A stretch of 64,000 nt of DNA from Flavobacterium gillisiae (GTDB lineage: Bacteria; Bacteroidota; Bacteroidia; Flavobacteriales; Flavobacteriaceae). Of the stretch, positions 7,956 through 16,559 are shown piece after piece; the stretch's first letter is position 1; each line of letters begins with the position of its first letter. Both the position numbers and the translations under genes were made by a program. Where the stretch lies: contig NZ_FNRD01000013.1 in assembly GCF_900107635.1 (NCBI RefSeq), positions 62,001 through 126,000 of the forward strand, given 5' to 3'. Below the pieces are notes generated by a model, which worked only from the letters and a program-made list of their open reading frames with translations, was not told where the DNA came from and ran no database searches.

Positions 7956-9254
7956 TTAGTATTTTAGATATTCGGTCACTGTAATTTTGGCTTTTAAATC
8001 AAACATTAAATTATAGAGGCCAAAAAACGTTCTGTTCATATAGATAAAATGTTTAGAACCACGGTTTCCATTCATTTTTCTAAGGTTAGTGTCACTGGCA
8101 AATCGTTCACCTAATTTAGCTATACTTTCAAAGAAAACAGCGTCTGAAAAATCGAAAGTTTCTTCTTGGAACGGCTTCGTGAACAATGATAATAGATCAT
8201 AAAATATAGATGTGAAATAAGCTATTTCTTCTTTAGAATCATCAGCCCTTAGGATTTCTAGTTCGAACAACTTTTCGCTAAAAAGCTTTTTGTTGTCAAT
8301 TACTTTTGGATCTATCAATTCAAAATAAGGAACGTAAAACTCATTTGGTATAATTTTCATACATCCAAAATCAATCGCGATTAATTCGTTTTTATCATTG
8401 ACCAAAAAGTTACCTGGATGAGGGTCAGCATGTACTTTTTTCAGAATATGGATTTGGTACATGTAAAAATCCCACAAGGCTTGCCCAATTTTATTGGCGA
8501 TTATAGGATCTGAATTTTTAAACTCAGAAAGGTGAACTCCGGTCATCCAGTCCATCGTTATAATCTTCTCAGAAGAATACTCAGGATAGTACTCCGGGAA
8601 AACAAGATTCTCTATTTTCTTGCAGGCATTAACGACTTCTTGGCTTTGTTTTAGTTCCAATAAATAATTGGTTTCTTCAATTAGTTTGTCTTCAACTTCT
8701 TTAAAGTACTTGTCAGAGTCTTTTCCTTGTAGGTTAAACATTCTAATAGCAATTGGTTTTACCAAAGCTAAATCAGAAGAGATACTGTTAGCAACTCCAG
8801 GATATTGAATTTTTACCGCTAGTTTTTTATTGTTTTTTACCGCCGAATGGACTTGACCGATACTGGCAGCATTTACAGAATTAGCGTTAAACTCATCAAA
8901 AATTTCATAAGGCGTTTTGCCAAAATTATTTTTGAAAGTCTTTAATACTAACGGCGCCGAAAGTGGCGGTACAGAAAATTGAGACAAAGAGAATTTTTCT
9001 ACATAAGCCTGTGGTAAAAAACTTTTATCCATACTTAGCATTTGAGCGACTTTCAAGGCGCTTCCTTTTAAGCTTTTTAAGCCGTCGTAAATGTCCTCAG
9101 CATTGTCCTCATTTAGTTTATCACGTGTCAAGTCTGAATTCACGATTTTTTCTCCGTAATATTTAAGGTAATTGACGCCTACTTTTGCACCTGTTTGTAC
9201 AAGTTTTGTGGCTCTTTCAATTTTTGACGTTGGTATATAATCTATCGTTTTCAT
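7956..9254 (-). CDS. ABC1/AarF/UbiB-family atypical kinase
   Basis: A 432-residue ABC1-type protein kinase-like protein. ATP-binding lysine lies in LAVKIQYPG, the catalytic stretch reads VHADPHPGNFLVND and the metal site AIDFGCMK. The family's hallmark KxGQ motif appears here as KVAQ (within GSALKVAQMLSMD), so the glycine is replaced. Family members act on ubiquinone synthesis or lipid homeostasis; Bacteroidota use menaquinone, so the role here is open. Its start overlaps the TetR stop by one base (TAATG). Second gene of the operon. Confidence 0.85.
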   Translation of the reverse strand: MKTIDYIPTSKIERATKLVQTGAKVGVNYLKYYGEKIVNSDLTRDKLNEDNAEDIYDGLKSLKGSALKVAQMLSMDKSFLPQAYVEKFSLSQFSVPPLSAPLVLKTFKNNFGKTPYEIFDEFNANSVNAASIGQVHSAVKNNKKLAVKIQYPGVANSISSDLALVKPIAIRMFNLQGKDSDKYFKEVEDKLIEETNYLLELKQSQEVVNACKKIENLVFPEYYPEYSSEKIITMDWMTGVHLSEFKNSDPIIANKIGQALWDFYMYQIHILKKVHADPHPGNFLVNDKNELIAIDFGCMKIIPNEFYVPYFELIDPKVIDNKKLFSEKLFELEILRADDSKEEIAYFTSIFYDLLSLFTKPFQEETFDFSDAVFFESIAKLGERFASDTNLRKMNGNRGSKHFIYMNRTFFGLYNLMFDLKAKITVTEYLKY

Positions 9255-9919
9255 TATTTGTTTTGTATTTTTTCTTTGAAAATGAATTTTCCAAAGTCAA
9301 TTAAACTATCTATTGGTGCAATATTCATCAACTCAAAACTCAGTTTCACCGATTTTTCAATGTAGATATCTGTTTTCTCAAATGATGGGGAGTCGTCGTC
9401 CAGCCAGAATTTTAGAGTTAGCAATAATTGAATCCAAGCACTTTCTTGAATTGCTTTTTTCTGAAAGTCTTGAAACTTTTCCTGCTTAATGCGATATTCA
9501 TCAGTTATAATTTCACCAACATATTTCTTAAAAGCAGTTCTCAGACTTGAAAGCTGCATTAGATTTTTAAGTTGGTTATCGTGCTCCTTTAAAATCATGC
9601 TGACATAACTTCTATTAGCAGAAAGTAATTCGAAGAATGTAAAGTAGAAACTTAACATCTTTGTTTTCATATCATAGTCTGAATAGTTGTTATCTTTATG
9701 GAGTAATTCGATTGTCATTTCGAGAAATGTTTTAAAGATTTCTTTTTCGACACTTTCGATAGTTCCAAAAAAGGCATAAAAATCGGTTTCAGTAAAGCCA
9801 TTCGATTTTGCGAAAAGATATACTGATTTGGGTTTTTCGCCATTCTCTAGTATATAGTTCATATACATAGAAACTATTTTCTCTTTTGTAATTGCAGTTT
9901 TCTTCGTAGCCATTTTCAA
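9254..9919 (-). CDS. TetR-family transcriptional regulator
   Basis: A 221-residue regulator. The N-terminal helix-turn-helix region has TKEKIVSMYMNYILENG followed by SVYLFAKSNGFTETDFYAFF, where the FYAFF block matches the TetR recognition-helix end. The rest is helical with no recognised ligand motif. It heads a six-gene minus-strand operon and overlaps the next gene by one base. The perfect inverted repeat 34 nt upstream of its start is the obvious candidate operator for autoregulation and for the divergent gene at 10035. Inducer unknown. Confidence 0.85.
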   Translation of the reverse strand: MKMATKKTAITKEKIVSMYMNYILENGEKPKSVYLFAKSNGFTETDFYAFFGTIESVEKEIFKTFLEMTIELLHKDNNYSDYDMKTKMLSFYFTFFELLSANRSYVSMILKEHDNQLKNLMQLSSLRTAFKKYVGEIITDEYRIKQEKFQDFQKKAIQESAWIQLLLTLKFWLDDDSPSFEKTDIYIEKSVKLSFELMNIAPIDSLIDFGKFIFKEKIQNK

Positions 9920-9952
9920 TTAATTAATAAATTAGAGTATAAAGGTAAGGAA

Positions 9953-9982
9953 TGTTTAACGAAATAATCATAAAGTTAAACA
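9953..9982. promoter_or_regulatory. Inverted repeat, candidate TetR operator
   Basis: TGTTTAAC (9953-9960) and GTTAAACA (9975-9982) are perfect inverted repeats with a 14-nt spacer in the 115-bp gap between the divergent TetR and TIGR01777 genes. The placement next to both promoters fits an operator. TetR sites are often palindromes of this total length, but binding is inferred. Confidence 0.5.
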
Positions 9983-9993
9983 AAAATTAGTTG

Positions 9994-10001
9994 TATCTTT
10001 G
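9994..10001 (+). promoter_or_regulatory. Bacteroidota -7 element TATCTTTG
   Basis: TATCTTTG fits the TAnnTTTG consensus and lies 34 nt before the ATG at 10035. The inverted repeat ends 11 nt upstream, so a bound repressor would cover the -33 region. Confidence 0.5.
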
Positions 10002-10034
10002 ATTTAGATGAATTGAACGATTAAATATACTGTT

Positions 10035-10949
10035 ATGAAAAAGAATGTATTACTCACAGGAGGTACTGGTTTTGTTGGGAAGGAACTAACAAAGCTTTTG
10101 ATAAATAGCGGATATACCGTTTCTATACTCAGTAGAAGTAAGAGAGAAAATACTGAATCTATTTTTTACTATACTTGGGACATACAAAAACAAACCATAG
10201 AAAAAGAGGCGGTACTCAATGCGGATTATATAATCCATTTAGCTGGTGCTAATATTGCTGAAAAACCATGGACTAGTAAGCGAAAAGAAGAAATTATTAA
10301 TAGTCGGCAACAGTCAGCTCAACTGATTTATTCTGTTTTAAAAAAGAATGATAAAAAATTAGACGCCTTTGTTTCTGCATCGGCTGTTGGTATTTATGGA
10401 GCGGTGAATGGGGAAGAAATTTGTACGGAAAGCACTGCTTTAGGTGAAGATTTCTTAGGACTTACATGTCAAAAATGGGAAGCCGCTGCAGATCAGTTTA
10501 AAAAATTGGGAATACGTACAGTGAAAGTACGTACCGGTTTAGTCTTAGGTAAGAACGATGGTTTTCTAAATAAATTAACGCCTATCTTTAAATGGAGATT
10601 GGGTTCTGCATTGGGTTCTGGAAAACAATACATGCCTTGGATTCATGTGGAGGACTTGTGTGCAATCTATCTTGAAGCGCTTAAGAACCCAAATATGGAA
10701 GGGTCTTATAATGCCGCAATAAGCGATTCTACTACTAATGCTGGTTTTTCTAAAACATTGGCAAAGGTGTTTGGGTACAAAATCTGGCTTCCAAATGTCC
10801 CAGGTTTTCTGATTAAAATGGTATTAGGTGAAATGTCTAAAATAGTGTTGACAGGAAGAAGGGTTTCTTCGGCAAAAGTACAGCAATTAGGATTTCAATT
10901 TAAATACGAAAATCTTGAGGAAACGCTACGAGTATGCCTTGGTAAATGA
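10035..10949 (+). CDS. TIGR01777-family epimerase-like oxidoreductase
   Basis: A 304-residue extended SDR. The N-terminus reads VLLTGGTGFVGKELTKLL, then LAGANIAEKPWTSKRKEEI, and the central region has SASAVGIYG and PWIHVEDL, all features of the TIGR01777 (SulA/YfcH-like) family. The C-terminal DUF1731-type region is present (RRVSSAKVQQLGFQFKY). Function in the family is not established. It is divergent from the TetR operon and shares its control region, so it is probably a member of the same regulon. Confidence 0.85.
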   Translation: MKKNVLLTGGTGFVGKELTKLLINSGYTVSILSRSKRENTESIFYYTWDIQKQTIEKEAVLNADYIIHLAGANIAEKPWTSKRKEEIINSRQQSAQLIYSVLKKNDKKLDAFVSASAVGIYGAVNGEEICTESTALGEDFLGLTCQKWEAAADQFKKLGIRTVKVRTGLVLGKNDGFLNKLTPIFKWRLGSALGSGKQYMPWIHVEDLCAIYLEALKNPNMEGSYNAAISDSTTNAGFSKTLAKVFGYKIWLPNVPGFLIKMVLGEMSKIVLTGRRVSSAKVQQLGFQFKYENLEETLRVCLGK

Positions 10950-10964
10950 AATTAGCTGAGGGGA

Positions 10965-11510
10965 TTATCGTAGTAGAAACTTAGATTTAATGTTGATTTT
11001 TTTAGATAGTTTATTACTGACCACTTTTGGTATTGTTATATCGAAGTCATCAGTATTCACAATGAAATTTGTAATGACTTCGATAATATCTCCATTTCTT
11101 CTAAGTAATGCCGTTGTATTAATCTCTTTCGACTTTCCATGTAAGTCTAATTTACCCTTCATTTCATATTCTTTAAGTGTACTACCAAGTTTATCGATAT
11201 TAAAATCTTTTAGCATACCCTTGAAAATCGCCTTTGGGTACTTATTACTTTCAAGATAATTTTCATTAAAATGTTCTTCCATCAAGGCGACTTTGAAGCG
11301 AAAGCCTTTAATTAAAGCAAGGCTAGCTATTTCACCAGTTTTCGCGTTTAAAATACAGCTCACAGATGTATTAGTTGCTGCAACTTCCTCAAATGAGGGC
11401 ACTGAAGCTTCAAAATTCACCTCGCCTGTTTTTGTTACTTTCCTGTCTTGAGCCATTATTAAAGTACTAAGAAATAGAAAGTAGAAAGAAAATATTTTAA
11501 TTAGTTTCAT
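10965..11510 (-). CDS. YceI-family secreted protein (copy 1)
   Basis: A 181-residue protein with an N-terminal signal peptide (about residues 1-20, ending LIMAQ) and a lipocalin-like YceI domain: VNFEASVPSFEEV, LMEEHFNENYLESNKYPKA and GKLDLHGKSKEI. YceI proteins bind polyisoprenoid-type lipids in the periplasm. A clear paralogue lies at 13379-13915. It is convergent with the gene at 10035 (15 nt apart) and downstream of the cytochrome-like gene on the same strand (38 nt). Confidence 0.88.
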   Translation of the reverse strand: MKLIKIFSFYFLFLSTLIMAQDRKVTKTGEVNFEASVPSFEEVAATNTSVSCILNAKTGEIASLALIKGFRFKVALMEEHFNENYLESNKYPKAIFKGMLKDFNIDKLGSTLKEYEMKGKLDLHGKSKEINTTALLRRNGDIIEVITNFIVNTDDFDITIPKVVSNKLSKKINIKSKFLLR

Positions 11511-11548
11511 CTTTTTTATTGCTGCTATTTACACGGTTTTATATTTGA

Positions 11549-11944
11549 TTATTCTACATAACCACTGTTACTCCAGCTTACAACCATATCTATTGTACTT
11601 TGAGGTAATCTGCTTCTGCCCTGTGGCATCATTCCAGAAGTACCTTGAGCTCTAGATATCCTTTCTGCTAAATTATTTTGTGTGGAAGTTTTTACTCTGG
11701 CGTAGGTGTCTAATGAGATGCTTGCTCCATTTGAAGGAGTACTGCCGTGACAGGAAGTGCAATTTGCCGTCATGATTCCCTTTATCGTATTGGTATAGGT
11801 TATTGAACTAGGTGTTGGATTCGGATTTGGATTGGGATTCGAGTTTGGTGCCGGAGCAATATCTGATTCAGAACCTGAAGAGCAGCTTAGCGCAATTATT
11901 GCAGACATAGCTAAAACGATTAGATTTAATTTTTTCATGGTCAT
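11549..11944 (-). CDS. c-type cytochrome-like lipoprotein
   Basis: A 131-residue protein, or 129 if the second ATG at 11938 is used. A lipoprotein signal ends at the lipobox cysteine in IIALSCSS. A Pro/Asn linker follows (NPNPNPNPTP), then one heme-binding motif CTSCH and a methionine-rich stretch SGMMPQG that could give the axial ligand. The rest matches short Bacteroidota cytochrome-like domains. It should be an outer-membrane or periplasmic electron carrier. It is upstream of a YceI gene on the minus strand and divergent from the OB-fold gene. Confidence 0.8.
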   Translation of the reverse strand: MTMKKLNLIVLAMSAIIALSCSSGSESDIAPAPNSNPNPNPNPTPSSITYTNTIKGIMTANCTSCHGSTPSNGASISLDTYARVKTSTQNNLAERISRAQGTSGMMPQGRSRLPQSTIDMVVSWSNSGYVE

Positions 11945-12031
11945 TTTATTTTGTGTTTATAAAGTTAGGTTATTAATAACTGATTGTGAATAATATTACA
12001 TTATGTTTGTTAAAATATTGTGAATATAAGT

Positions 12032-12424
12032 ATGGCTAAATATAAAATTGTAATTGCATTGTTAATTTTTTTAGTGGTCTCAATAGGCGGATATTTGTTT
12101 GTTTATCAAGGACACAGAGATATTTCTAATGAAAAGGAAAGCTTTTCTGTAAACGTTGATACCTTATATACGGAATTTATGTCTGATGAGTTTCAGGCGA
12201 ATGAAAAATATTTAGACAAGACCATTTCCGTCTCTGGAAGAATTACTAAAATTGACTATAAAAACAAATCAATTGTTATAAACGAAAAATTATTTGCGTT
12301 GTTTGATAATGATTTGCCAGCATCTATTAAGCCTCAACTTGAGGTAGAAGTAAAAGGGCGACTTTTAGGATATGATTCTTTATTAGAAGAGATAAAGTTA
12401 GATCAATGTGTTATTGTAAATTGA
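12032..12424 (+). CDS. Membrane-anchored OB-fold protein (tRNA_anti-like)
   Basis: About 130 residues from ATG at 12032; an in-frame GTG at 12020 adds four residues but is a poorer start. One N-terminal membrane segment (residues about 6-24) is followed by an OB-fold-like domain: NEKYLDKTISVSGRITKIDYKNKSIVIN ... in strand-rich form, resembling the tRNA_anti-like family. Role unknown. It is followed at 13 nt by the DUF5777 barrel gene, and the pair plus the YceI and cytochrome-like genes form a recurring Bacteroidota arrangement as far as I recall. Confidence 0.65.
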   Translation: MAKYKIVIALLIFLVVSIGGYLFVYQGHRDISNEKESFSVNVDTLYTEFMSDEFQANEKYLDKTISVSGRITKIDYKNKSIVINEKLFALFDNDLPASIKPQLEVEVKGRLLGYDSLLEEIKLDQCVIVN

Positions 12425-12437
12425 AATATTATAAATT

Positions 12438-13313
12438 ATGAAAAAAATATTACTGACGTTTTTATTCCCACTAGTGGTACTAGGGCAAAATGATTTATTA
12501 TCCGAGATAGATGATAAAAAAGTTGATAATACGGAACTTTCAGCATTTAAATCATTGAAAATAGTCAATTTTGAATCTACCAAATTAGTTGGAAAAGGAG
12601 ATTTGTATTTTGTTGTAGCCCATCGTTTTGATTATTTAAATCGAGGTTTTGATGATTTTTTTGGATTAGATAATGCTAATACTCAATTGAAGTTTGCATA
12701 CGGGCTTCTAGATAATTTGACCATTCAAGTGGCTAGAAGTGGTTTTCAGGAAACCTACGAGGCGGGAGTTAAATATGTATTGGTTTCACAAAAGACAGAA
12801 GGTTTTCCCATTACCATTGCGGGGTTTAATAGCTTGGCCGTAAATACAGAGTTCAAGAAAGCTAATTACCCAAACATTCAGTTTCAGGATCGATTAACTT
12901 ATGTCACTCAACTTTTAATTTCTAAAAAGGTAAACGAAAAATTATCATTTGAGCTTGCACCAACATTTTTCCATGAGAATACAGTTAGGGATATACTAGA
13001 TAGTAAAAATAATGTAATTCTTCCCAATCCACAAAGCAATAGTCAATATGCCATCGGAGTAGGAGGGAGATATAAATTTGCGAAACGGTGGTCTGTGAAT
13101 GCTGATTATGGAGCACATTTAAATCGCGCTAACGAATCGATTTATAAGAATCCGCTTTCTATTGGTGTGGATTTAGAAACTGGAGGTCACGTGTTTCAGA
13201 TGCATTTTACAAATGCAAAAGCAATGCACGAGTCCGGATTTTTAGGGCAGACTACTGGTGATTGGGTAAAAGGAGAGATCGCGTTTGGCTTTAATTTAGT
13301 AAGAGTGTTCTAG
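12438..13313 (+). CDS. DUF5777-family outer-membrane beta-barrel protein
   Basis: A 291-residue protein with a signal peptide (residues 1-16, ending VLGQ), then a lead segment and a series of amphipathic strands ending in an aromatic C-terminus (FGFNLVRVF), as for barrel proteins. The stretch LVGKGDLYFVVAHRFDYLNRG near residue 55 matches what I recall for DUF5777. Function unknown. The association with YceI and a cytochrome-like lipoprotein hints at an envelope redox or lipid process. Confidence 0.72.
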   Translation: MKKILLTFLFPLVVLGQNDLLSEIDDKKVDNTELSAFKSLKIVNFESTKLVGKGDLYFVVAHRFDYLNRGFDDFFGLDNANTQLKFAYGLLDNLTIQVARSGFQETYEAGVKYVLVSQKTEGFPITIAGFNSLAVNTEFKKANYPNIQFQDRLTYVTQLLISKKVNEKLSFELAPTFFHENTVRDILDSKNNVILPNPQSNSQYAIGVGGRYKFAKRWSVNADYGAHLNRANESIYKNPLSIGVDLETGGHVFQMHFTNAKAMHESGFLGQTTGDWVKGEIAFGFNLVRVF

Positions 13314-13324
13314 ATTATAACTTG

Positions 13325-13344
13325 TTAGAAATTAAGATTTCTAA
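13325..13344. terminator. Short hairpin between convergent genes
   Basis: TTAGAAAT (13325-13332) and ATTTCTAA (13337-13344) with a 4-nt loop lie between the DUF5777 and YceI genes, which converge. The stem is weak and AT-rich, so terminator function is only plausible. Confidence 0.35.
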
Positions 13345-13378
13345 AAGGAACTATTTTAATGTTAGCATAGTTGTTCTA

Positions 13379-13915
13379 TTATAAAACAGCTTTAACCTTT
13401 ACATTTACGTTTTTCGATATTTTACTCCTAACGATATATGGAATTTCGATATTATAATCATCAGAGTTTAGGGTGAAATTAGATATTAATTCTATTCCTG
13501 CGGCTACTTTTTTAATTTTGGCAAGGACTCGAATGTTTTTTGATTTGCCATGCATGGTTATTTTTCCTTTGATATAATACTCTGTTGCATCAGGAGCAAT
13601 ATTTTTTAAATCGAACTTTTCAATTAATCCCTTAAAGGTAGCTTTAGGGTATTTTTTACTTTCCATATAATTTGCGTTGAAATGCTCCTGCATTAAACTT
13701 CTTTCAAACGAAAAACGGTCGATATAGACTACAAATGTGATGATTCCTTTCTTTGTATTTAAAATAAGATTTACCCCATCGTTTTTGGCTTTTACCGGCT
13801 CAAAAAAAGGCACCGATGCTTCGAAAACAATTACCCCCTTAGTAGAGGTTCTTTTTTCTTGAGCATCAATGATGAATGCAGTTAACAGCAAAAAAAGGAG
13901 TAGTTTTTTTTTCAT
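13379..13915 (-). CDS. YceI-family secreted protein (copy 2)
   Basis: A 178-residue paralogue of the protein at 10965-11510. Shared blocks include VxFEASVPxFE, LMxEHFNxNYxESxKYPKA and HGKSK. The signal peptide covers about residues 1-18 (ending IDAQ). It should be a periplasmic lipid-binding protein. The two copies bracket the cytochrome-like, OB-fold and DUF5777 genes. It is convergent with the DUF5777 gene. Confidence 0.88.
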   Translation of the reverse strand: MKKKLLLFLLLTAFIIDAQEKRTSTKGVIVFEASVPFFEPVKAKNDGVNLILNTKKGIITFVVYIDRFSFERSLMQEHFNANYMESKKYPKATFKGLIEKFDLKNIAPDATEYYIKGKITMHGKSKNIRVLAKIKKVAAGIELISNFTLNSDDYNIEIPYIVRSKISKNVNVKVKAVL

Positions 13916-14077
13916 TTTAGAGTCTGTATGATACTACTTAAAGTTACGATTTTTATTTCAAATAACTAGTAAAAAACAGCTGCTAAAACAGCAAACATGA
14001 CCTAGAAAAGGGATTTTTAGGCCTCATTATAGATTTTAGACGATTTTATCTAAAATAAGGGGTTTAAAACAGTAGAA

Positions 14078-14626
14078 TTAGCCTAATTCGACAAGAACAT
14101 TATACTTTTCTAAGCTGGCTAATGTTTCGATGGAACTGTAATTAAATACTTCTTCATGACGGTCCTTTTCTTTTTTTAGGGAAATTTGCTTTAAGCAATT
14201 GCAGAAACGACGCACTTCTTCTAAATTAGAAAGAATCAAACCTGGAACTTTTTCATTTTTCCCCTCTTTGTCTTTAGAAACCATGGTGAAATAGGAGGAG
14301 TTACAGTGTTTTACCACTCCTGTTTGGATATTTTCAGATTCTACACGGATCCCTATAATCATAGAACTGTTACCCACATAATTGACACTGGCTTTCATAG
14401 TGACTAATTCTCCCACTTCAATGGGTTTTAAAAAATCTACTGTGTCCACGGAGGCTGTGACACAATAATTCCCGGAAAATTTTGAAGCACAGGCAAAAGC
14501 AATTTGATCGAGTAGCGAAAGAATATAACCTCCATGTATTTTACCGCTAAAGTTAGTGTGCGACGGCAACATTAATTCTGAAATGGTAATATTTGACGCG
14601 GCAACAGTTTTGTATGTGTTATTCAT
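14078..14626 (-). CDS. Acyl-CoA thioesterase, hotdog fold
   Basis: A 182-residue cytosolic thioesterase. The hotdog core has HTNFSGKIHGGYILSLLDQ, where an acidic or Gln catalytic position follows the GG turn, then VDTVDFLKPIEVGELVTMKA. This matches the YciA/acyl-CoA hydrolase group. The C-terminal 50 residues are extra helical sequence. It ends the minus-strand cluster rmuC, small membrane protein, thioesterase, with 2-nt spacing to its upstream neighbour. Confidence 0.85.
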   Translation of the reverse strand: MNNTYKTVAASNITISELMLPSHTNFSGKIHGGYILSLLDQIAFACASKFSGNYCVTASVDTVDFLKPIEVGELVTMKASVNYVGNSSMIIGIRVESENIQTGVVKHCNSSYFTMVSKDKEGKNEKVPGLILSNLEEVRRFCNCLKQISLKKEKDRHEEVFNYSSIETLASLEKYNVLVELG

Positions 14627-14628
14627 GT

Positions 14629-14994
14629 TTATTTTGATTTAAACGGAGATTCTTCTTCTTTTACTGCGATCACGAAATATTTTGTGTCGCCCCACCATGC
14701 GAATGTTTTGTATCGTTCTATATAAGACAGTTTCACATACTGTCCTTCCAGCTCTTTTAAATCACTAATAACTTGTTTGTCTTTATCCAATACAGAAAAA
14801 GCAAATATTTGTGAACCTGATATGCCTTGGCTTATTTCTCCTTCCCAGGTTTTGAAAGCGACTCCTTTATGGCTAAACTTGATTAGTTGGCCAGATCGAA
14901 TACCTTCACTATAGGTGGCATAATAGACAAACGTAAAATAGCTAACTATGGACAGTATTAACACTGCCGCAATAATTCCTAAAAATTTTTTCAT
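14629..14994 (-). CDS. Small single-span membrane protein
   Basis: A 121-residue protein with one N-terminal membrane segment (residues about 4-26) and a soluble beta-rich remainder (IRSGQLIKFSHKGVAFKTWEGEI, then LEGQYVKLSYIERY). Homologues in Flavobacteria carry misleading enzyme names; nothing here resembles a dehydrogenase. It sits between rmuC (6 nt) and the thioesterase gene (2 nt), so it is probably co-expressed with both. Function unknown. Confidence 0.65.
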   Translation of the reverse strand: MKKFLGIIAAVLILSIVSYFTFVYYATYSEGIRSGQLIKFSHKGVAFKTWEGEISQGISGSQIFAFSVLDKDKQVISDLKELEGQYVKLSYIERYKTFAWWGDTKYFVIAVKEEESPFKSK

Positions 14995-15000
14995 TTTATT

Positions 15001-16371
15001 TTAGTTTAATTGTTGGTTTTCATCTCTTTCGGCTCTTGCCAAAACACTCTCAGGAAGCGATTTTTTAGCTTTTGCGCCCATCTTTTTTAATTTTTCTACG
15101 CTGGTAATTAGGTTTCCTTTTCCTTCTACCAGTTTATTCATGGCACCGCTATATTCTGTTTTAGTTTCGTCAATTTTCTTGCCAATTTTTATTAAATCAG
15201 CTACAAACCCTTCAAACTTATCATATAAGGCACCGGCTTGTCGCGCTATTTCAAAGGCGTTTTCTTGTTGTTTTTGGTTTGCCCACATGCTGTCAATCGT
15301 TCTTAATGTAGCTAGCAGGGTAGCAGGAGTTACAATAACAATGTTTTTTTCGAATGCCTTATTGTACAAACTAGTGTCCTCATTAAGTGCCATAGCAAAT
15401 GCGGGTTCTATAGGGATAAAAAGCAATACGAAATCAGGACTTTCTATTTGATATAAATCCTGATAGTTTTTATTTCCTAATTGTTCTACGTGACGCTTGA
15501 TTGAATTGACATGCTCTTTTAAATAACCACTTTTTAAATCGTCGTCTTCTTCGTTGATGTATTTCTCATAAGCGGTCAAGGAAACTTTTGAATCGACAAT
15601 CATCTTCTTACCGTCAGGTAAATTGATCACAACATCAGGATAAACGCGGTTTCCTTCATCGGTCGTAAAGCTTTGTTGCACTTCGTATTCGCGTCCTTTT
15701 TCCAAACCTGATTTTTCTAATACTCGCTCCAGTACCAGTTCACCCCAATTTCCCTGCATTTTGCTGTCGCCCTTTAATGCTTTGGTTAGGTTGATGGTTT
15801 CCTTACTCATTTGGATGTTCATTTCGCGCAAGCCTAAAATTTGTTGGCGCAAAGCCGCATGGTAATCGATGCTTTCTTTGTGGGTGTCTTCGACTTTTTT
15901 TTCGAATAACTGAATCTTGTCTTGCAAAGGAGACAGGATATTTTTCATGTTTTCTTTATTCTGTTCCGTGAATTTATTAGATTTTTCTTCTAATATTTTA
16001 TTGGCAAGATTCTCAAATTCCTTGGTGAACTTCTCCTGTAGTTTTTCTACTTCGTTTTTTTGCTCTTTATTTCGTTCCCATAGATTCTCAAAATCAACTT
16101 CTTTTTTAGAAAGTTGGATTGCCAAGCTGTCTTTTTCATTACGAATGGCTTCTTTCTCAGTCGCACTATTTTCTATTTGTTTTTCAAAAGCAGTTTTGTC
16201 ATTTGAAAATTGTTCCTTTAATTGATTGAATTGTGAATTTGACGCAATTAATTTTTCCTCTAAACTGATCTTCTCAGATTGGAATCGGGCAGAGAAAATG
16301 AGTTTTCCAATGAAAGTCCCAATAGCAAGGGCAATAATAAACAAGGATAAAAAAGGAAGCATGTTTAGCAT
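15001..16371 (-). CDS. rmuC: DNA recombination protein RmuC
   Basis: A 456-residue protein: an N-terminal membrane anchor (residues 5-27), a long coiled coil (about 30-150), then a nuclease-like domain with GNWGELVLERVLEKSGLEKG, YPDVVINLPDGKKMIVDSKV (PD..D-x-K type) and LLFIPIEPAF. RmuC limits recombination at inverted repeats. Length and order of parts are normal. First gene of a three-gene minus-strand cluster. Confidence 0.92.
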   Translation of the reverse strand: MLNMLPFLSLFIIALAIGTFIGKLIFSARFQSEKISLEEKLIASNSQFNQLKEQFSNDKTAFEKQIENSATEKEAIRNEKDSLAIQLSKKEVDFENLWERNKEQKNEVEKLQEKFTKEFENLANKILEEKSNKFTEQNKENMKNILSPLQDKIQLFEKKVEDTHKESIDYHAALRQQILGLREMNIQMSKETINLTKALKGDSKMQGNWGELVLERVLEKSGLEKGREYEVQQSFTTDEGNRVYPDVVINLPDGKKMIVDSKVSLTAYEKYINEEDDDLKSGYLKEHVNSIKRHVEQLGNKNYQDLYQIESPDFVLLFIPIEPAFAMALNEDTSLYNKAFEKNIVIVTPATLLATLRTIDSMWANQKQQENAFEIARQAGALYDKFEGFVADLIKIGKKIDETKTEYSGAMNKLVEGKGNLITSVEKLKKMGAKAKKSLPESVLARAERDENQQLN

Positions 16372-16559
16372 AGAAATACTGATTGTTGTAAAAAGTAAAA
16401 GTAAGTAATTATATCAATTTTTAAGAGTAAACTTCTTTGAAAGAAGCGCAGTTAATGTAATATTTTCTCTTCCATCATTATTTATAGCTTATAATATAAT
16501 TTCTTAACATAGGTGAATAAGAGGAAATAATATCTTTACTGAAAATTAAAGATTGAGAA

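Noticed and set aside
1..14000. Lycopene cyclase gene in the crt region
   Set aside because: Looked for a cyclase with a Rossmann start or membrane cyclase pattern; none found.
14629..14994. 6-phosphogluconate dehydrogenase label
   Set aside because: 121 residues, membrane anchor and no Rossmann motif; such a name would be wrong.
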